Source: Spirochaeta sp.
Lineage (GTDB): Bacteria > Spirochaetota > Spirochaetia > DSM-27196 > SLAA01
DNA: 9,078 nucleotides
Direction: 5' to 3'
Assembly: GCA_020201015.1 (NCBI GenBank)
Contig: JAIVHN010000185.1
Span: forward strand, 13,476 to 22,553
Shown: piece by piece, positions 6,506 to 9,078 of the stretch
How the letters are laid out: every line of letters starts with the position of its first letter
How positions within the stretch are numbered: position 1 is the first letter of the stretch
The notes under the pieces: generated by a model
The model's input: only the letters and a program-made list of their open reading frames with translations
The model's database searches: none
Told to the model about the DNA's origin: nothing
Position numbers and translations under genes: made by a program

Positions 6506-7683
6506 CACTTGACTCCTTGTCGATAGTACCGGCGGTGCGAGGGCAGCGGTGTTTCGGTGGTGGTGCAAGGTTCCTGGACTCCCAGTTCATGGCAAACGGC
6601 ATCTACCGCTTTTTCCGCCATAGCTCGTAGCACGGTTGCCTTCCCTCCAATTACGCTTATCAGTCCGTGTACAGCGTCATGCTGAGCATGGTTCACACAA
6701 ACAAAGTCACGGCTTAAGCCACGACCGTCTTCAATGCTGTCGGACTTGCCCGCCAAGGGGCGCGCTGCAATCCAAGCGGCGTGAAAAGGCTGTTTACTAA
6801 AATTGGGCACCATCTCATCCGCACAGCGATATAAAAAATCTACATCCGCCCGTGGCACCTTAATATCGTCGGGATCGTCGGTTTTGTACTGAGTAGTTCC
6901 AATGATAGAGAGCCCACGTTGCGGAACTATAATGTCCCCATCACCGGACGGGTGGAGGCGGCTAATAACCATGTTACACAGTCGCTTTCGAACAGCAAGC
7001 ATAGTTCCCGGAGCCGGAGTAATGGGAATATCGATGCCAGCAAATTTGGTTATCTGTGATGCCCACGCACCGGTAGCGTTAACAATGAGATCTGCCTCAA
7101 TGCGCTCATCTTGCTGCTGTATAAGATTCCGAATTCTTACCGCGACCGCGCGCCCACCCTCGATGTCAACTCCAGTAACCGGACAGAAAGGCCGAATCAC
7201 CGCACCACCCTCTTGGGCGCCAGCGAAAAACTGCAAAGGCAGCCGCCAGGCATCAATAGTTCCATCCGGTACTTGTACGACGGTGCCAATTTTCTCGGAG
7301 AGCTTTGGCTCCATTCGAAGCGCCTGTTTACGGGGCACTTTTTCAGCTGGAATACCCGACTCTAAACAGGCGTCGATAAAGGTCGGTGCAAACTCCTCGT
7401 CATCGTTATTCAGTGCCACAAAGAGTCCGTAGTTTGACTCAAGCGACTCCGAGGCAATTTTTCTGAGAGTATTTGTTTCCTCCATACACTCACGAGCAAT
7501 TTCCCGATCAGCAACGGCGTACCGCGCGCCGCAATGAAGTTGACCATGATGCCGGCCGGTCGTGCCGGAGGTCAATTCACCGCGTTCAAGCACGGTAGCG
7601 TTAAAGCCACGTTTAACCAGGTCATAGGCAATTGCCGCGCCTGTACCTCCGCCGCCAATAACCACCACATGATGCTTTTTCAC
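6505..7683 (-). CDS. glpA: GlpA-like FAD-dependent glycerol-3-phosphate dehydrogenase, short form
   Basis: FAD oxidoreductase of the DAO fold, 392 residues. The N-terminal Rossmann motif VVVIGGGGTG (6-15) and VLER (31-34) bind FAD. TTGRHHGQLHCGARYAV (41-57), REIARECMEE, VPDGTIDAWRL, IIVPQRGLSIIGTTQ and PCTTTETPLP follow the E. coli GlpA sequence, as I remember it, closely and in order. GlpA oxidises sn-glycerol 3-phosphate to dihydroxyacetone phosphate and passes electrons to iron-sulfur partners. This protein stops where the FAD domain ends, so it lacks the roughly 150-residue C-terminal BFD-like [2Fe-2S] domain of GlpA. The next gene encodes an SdhB-type iron-sulfur protein, which may take over electron transfer. 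The start is GTG 7683, overlapping the nudC stop (GTGA), with AAGGAG five bases upstream inside a perfect palindrome. A different 2-hydroxyacid or polyol-phosphate substrate remains possible. Confidence 0.85.
   Translation of the reverse strand: MKKHHVVVIGGGGTGAAIAYDLVKRGFNATVLERGELTSGTTGRHHGQLHCGARYAVADREIARECMEETNTLRKIASESLESNYGLFVALNNDDEEFAPTFIDACLESGIPAEKVPRKQALRMEPKLSEKIGTVVQVPDGTIDAWRLPLQFFAGAQEGGAVIRPFCPVTGVDIEGGRAVAVRIRNLIQQQDERIEADLIVNATGAWASQITKFAGIDIPITPAPGTMLAVRKRLCNMVISRLHPSGDGDIIVPQRGLSIIGTTQYKTDDPDDIKVPRADVDFLYRCADEMVPNFSKQPFHAAWIAARPLAGKSDSIEDGRGLSRDFVCVNHAQHDAVHGLISVIGGKATVLRAMAEKAVDAVCHELGVQEPCTTTETPLPSHRRYYRQGVK
6513..6518 (-). promoter_or_regulatory. Shine-Dalgarno of the sdhB-like gene
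   Basis: AAGGAG on the minus strand, seven bases before ATG 6505 and inside the last codons of the GlpA-like gene. It decides the start of the iron-sulfur subunit and supports a TGATG stop/start overlap at 6507-6503. Confidence 0.7.
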
Positions 7684-8576
7684 GAAGGCTCCTTCGTGCT
7701 GTCCGGATCAGCTCGTCTCTTCACTTCATTTACATGGTGATCTATCATGCGTCTCGCGAGACTCAATGGTCCAGGAAGCGGTGGGAGCTTATCCGTTGCG
7801 TACCAGGCGGCATCTGCAATTTCTTCCGGTTCCGGATCAATCTTTCCACCGGCATGCTCTGCAAAGTAACCCACCATCAGAGAATCTGGAAAAGGCCACG
7901 GCTGACTTGCAAAGTAACGCAGGTTCTTGATCTGCAGGCCAACCTCTTCCATAGTTTCACGATGTACGCACTCCTCAAGGGTTTCACCCGGCTCAACGAA
8001 TCCGGCAATGAGGCTGTAGTGTGGCAAGCCTCGGCGAGCGTTACGTGCCAGGAGAATCTTTTCTCCTTTAGTTATGGCCGTAATGACGGCAGGAACGACA
8101 TGCGGATAGTTTTTATTACCACACTGCGGGCATTGCTTACCACGCTCACGTTTGCCATGGAACATTTCAGTGCCACAGGTACCACAGTAGCGCGAGTGTA
8201 TATCCCAACGCAGAATATGATATGCACGTCCGGCAATAAAGGTTAACTCGCGGTTTAGGCGTGGATACAAAACCCGCAGCGACCCCGTGAAAAGTCCTGC
8301 AGCCCGCAAAGAAGCCTCTCCAACAACATCGGTTCCAACGGAGGCTCCGGCCGGAGACATTGTATACAGCGAGCGTCCATCAAGACGGCCAAGATACTGA
8401 CAGGGTGTTTTCCACTTGATTGAAGCAAGCTGTTCAAAGCTCGGCAAGCTGAGCGTAGTACTCTTTTCAGGATCGCCGTTTACGACCAGTTGGTCGCCGC
8501 TGAAGGCAGCGCAAAGATCTTGGGGATCCGGCTTTGCAGGAGGAAGATACTCAGGTACAAACCGACTTTTGTTCAA
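7680..8576 (-). CDS. nudC: NAD(+)/NADH diphosphatase (NudC-type Nudix hydrolase)
   Basis: Cleaves NADH/NAD to NMN(H) and AMP; E. coli NudC also removes NAD caps from RNA. It is 298 residues, slightly longer than E. coli NudC. An N-terminal NudC-like domain (about 1-120) precedes a zinc ribbon (C131, C134, C149, C152). A complete Nudix box follows at 192-214 (G192, E198, R206-E207, E210-E211, G213), and then the family-defining SQPWPFPDS (224-232). The start is TTG 8576, overlapping the upstream stop as TTGA; no ATG or GTG is available nearby in frame and the N-terminal domain requires this region. Its stop overlaps the next start as GTGA. It sits between a diadenylate cyclase and redox genes, so it is likely co-translated with them; a role in NAD turnover fits the redox neighbours but is inference. 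Confidence 0.94.
   Translation of the reverse strand: MNKSRFVPEYLPPAKPDPQDLCAAFSGDQLVVNGDPEKSTTLSLPSFEQLASIKWKTPCQYLGRLDGRSLYTMSPAGASVGTDVVGEASLRAAGLFTGSLRVLYPRLNRELTFIAGRAYHILRWDIHSRYCGTCGTEMFHGKRERGKQCPQCGNKNYPHVVPAVITAITKGEKILLARNARRGLPHYSLIAGFVEPGETLEECVHRETMEEVGLQIKNLRYFASQPWPFPDSLMVGYFAEHAGGKIDPEPEEIADAAWYATDKLPPLPGPLSLARRMIDHHVNEVKRRADPDSTKEPS
7681..7698 (-). promoter_or_regulatory. Palindrome enclosing the Shine-Dalgarno and GTG start of the GlpA-like gene
   Basis: CACGAAGG-AG-CCTTCGTG on the minus strand, perfect 8-bp arms around two bases. In RNA it could form a 7-bp stem with a GAGC loop, placing AAGGAG in the 5' arm and loop and the GTG start codon at the 3' foot. The nudC stop TGA lies at the same foot, so ribosomes finishing nudC would open it. 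Confidence 0.6.
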
Positions 8577-9078
8577 AACACCATCACCCGTTGCCCATCA
8601 CTAAAGATACTGATTTTTCTGGTAGATTCGGAAATTGCAATTGCAACCGCGTCACTTACCGCAGTAATTGCGGCGGCGGCGGTATGCCGCGCGCCAAGCC
8701 CATATGGGACTTTACGCACCGCGGTATTAGTGCGCACGTAGGTTCCTGCCGACACAATAACGCCGTCGCCACGAATAATAAAGGCTCCGTCAATGCGTGA
8801 GAACTCTTTTATCGTTTCTTCAAGACTCGGGTCAAGCACGTTCCGTTCTTCTGCGTTATATCCATGAAATGGGTTAATGACGAGTTGCTGCGTATGTCGC
8901 AGGACCTCTTCATGGCTTCCCAAAACAAAAAGCGTGCCAATTGGTTTCCCTTCTCGTCCTTCTTGGGCAATTTCGCCGGATATCTGAATAATACGTGAAA
9001 AAACCGCCTCTTCTAAATCCCGCGGCCGTTTTGTTGAGCTTAGTGAGAAAAAGAGCGCAAAATCGCGCTCAACATCGG
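8573..9078 (-). CDS. Diadenylate cyclase (DisA_N/DacZ-like), 5' part outside window
   Basis: The C-terminal 167 residues of a c-di-AMP synthase; the frame is open to the right edge. Visible residues include EEAVFSRIIQISGEIAQEGREGKPIGTLFVLG, NPFHGY, EETIKEF, then the DGA motif (fragment residues 96-98, bases 8783-8791), SAGTYV, GLGARHTAAAAIT with the RH of the nucleotide-binding motif (130-131), and AISESTRKISIFSDG. DAC domains convert two ATP to c-di-AMP using the DGA and RH motifs, both present. The IGTLFVLG...NPF...GLGxRHxAAAAIT wording is closest to the archaeal DacZ-type group and related bacterial proteins rather than DisA with its DNA-binding tail; the protein ends with the DAC domain. 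It is the first visible gene of a four-gene minus-strand operon, and its stop overlaps the nudC start. The true start is not in the window. Confidence 0.87.
   Translation of the reverse strand, partial: DVERDFALFFSLSSTKRPRDLEEAVFSRIIQISGEIAQEGREGKPIGTLFVLGSHEEVLRHTQQLVINPFHGYNAEERNVLDPSLEETIKEFSRIDGAFIIRGDGVIVSAGTYVRTNTAVRKVPYGLGARHTAAAAITAVSDAVAIAISESTRKISIFSDGQRVMVF

Noticed and set aside
6506..6568. Longer start for the sdhB-like gene at 6568
   Set aside because: The extra residues lie wholly in the GlpA-like gene and have no SdhB similarity; ATG 6505 has a proper AAGGAG.
6902..7432. Plus-strand 176-residue ORF
   Set aside because: Antisense shadow of the GlpA-like gene, low-complexity Ser/Ile composition and no family resemblance.
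8669..8684. GCGGCGGCGGC-type run
   Set aside because: It encodes the conserved Ala stretch after the RH motif of the diadenylate cyclase, not a repeat element.

Overview
The window holds nine genes from a bacterial chromosome with moderate GC content. Most of its length is minus strand, with one plus-strand gene in the middle. Two genes run off the edges. There are no rRNA or tRNA genes, CRISPR arrays, insertion sequences or phage genes that I can see. The content is housekeeping (tRNA-dependent amidation, NAD hydrolysis, glycerol-phosphate/succinate-type redox chemistry, c-di-AMP synthesis), but several arrangements are unusual. A free-living spirochaete-like bacterium is my best guess from the gene mix, with low confidence; nothing here proves the phylum.

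Left block (1-4058, minus strand): a single-domain CheY-like response regulator, then gatC, gatA and gatB, apparently one operon read from a short-leader promoter near 4089-4117. Together GatC, GatA and GatB form the amidotransferase that converts Glu-tRNA(Gln) and/or Asp-tRNA(Asn) to the correctly charged tRNA. The remarkable part is gatB. After a full-length GatB its frame stays open, and within about ten residues it enters an asparaginase-type domain that continues past the left edge. This domain resembles archaeal GatD (the AHGTDT...YTA motif), so one polypeptide combines parts related to the archaeal GatE/GatD pair while a normal GatA is also encoded. The domain keeps the second catalytic motif (Thr-Asp) but has Ala where the nucleophilic Thr of the first motif is expected.

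Middle (4059-5832): a 281-base divergent promoter region, then one plus-strand gene for a cytoplasmic trehalase/GH63-like (alpha/alpha)6-barrel glycosidase, closed by a hairpin terminator that overlaps the end of the convergent gene.

Right block (5810-9078, minus strand): a tightly overlapped operon in the order diadenylate cyclase (5' part outside the window), NudC NADH pyrophosphatase, a GlpA-like FAD dehydrogenase lacking the usual C-terminal [2Fe-2S] domain, and an SdhB/FrdB-type iron-sulfur protein. All three junctions are stop/start overlaps (TTGA, GTGA, TGATG), and the glpA ribosome-binding site lies in a perfect 18-bp palindrome, which suggests translational coupling. The GlpA-like and SdhB-like proteins probably form one electron-transfer unit; no membrane anchor gene is seen.
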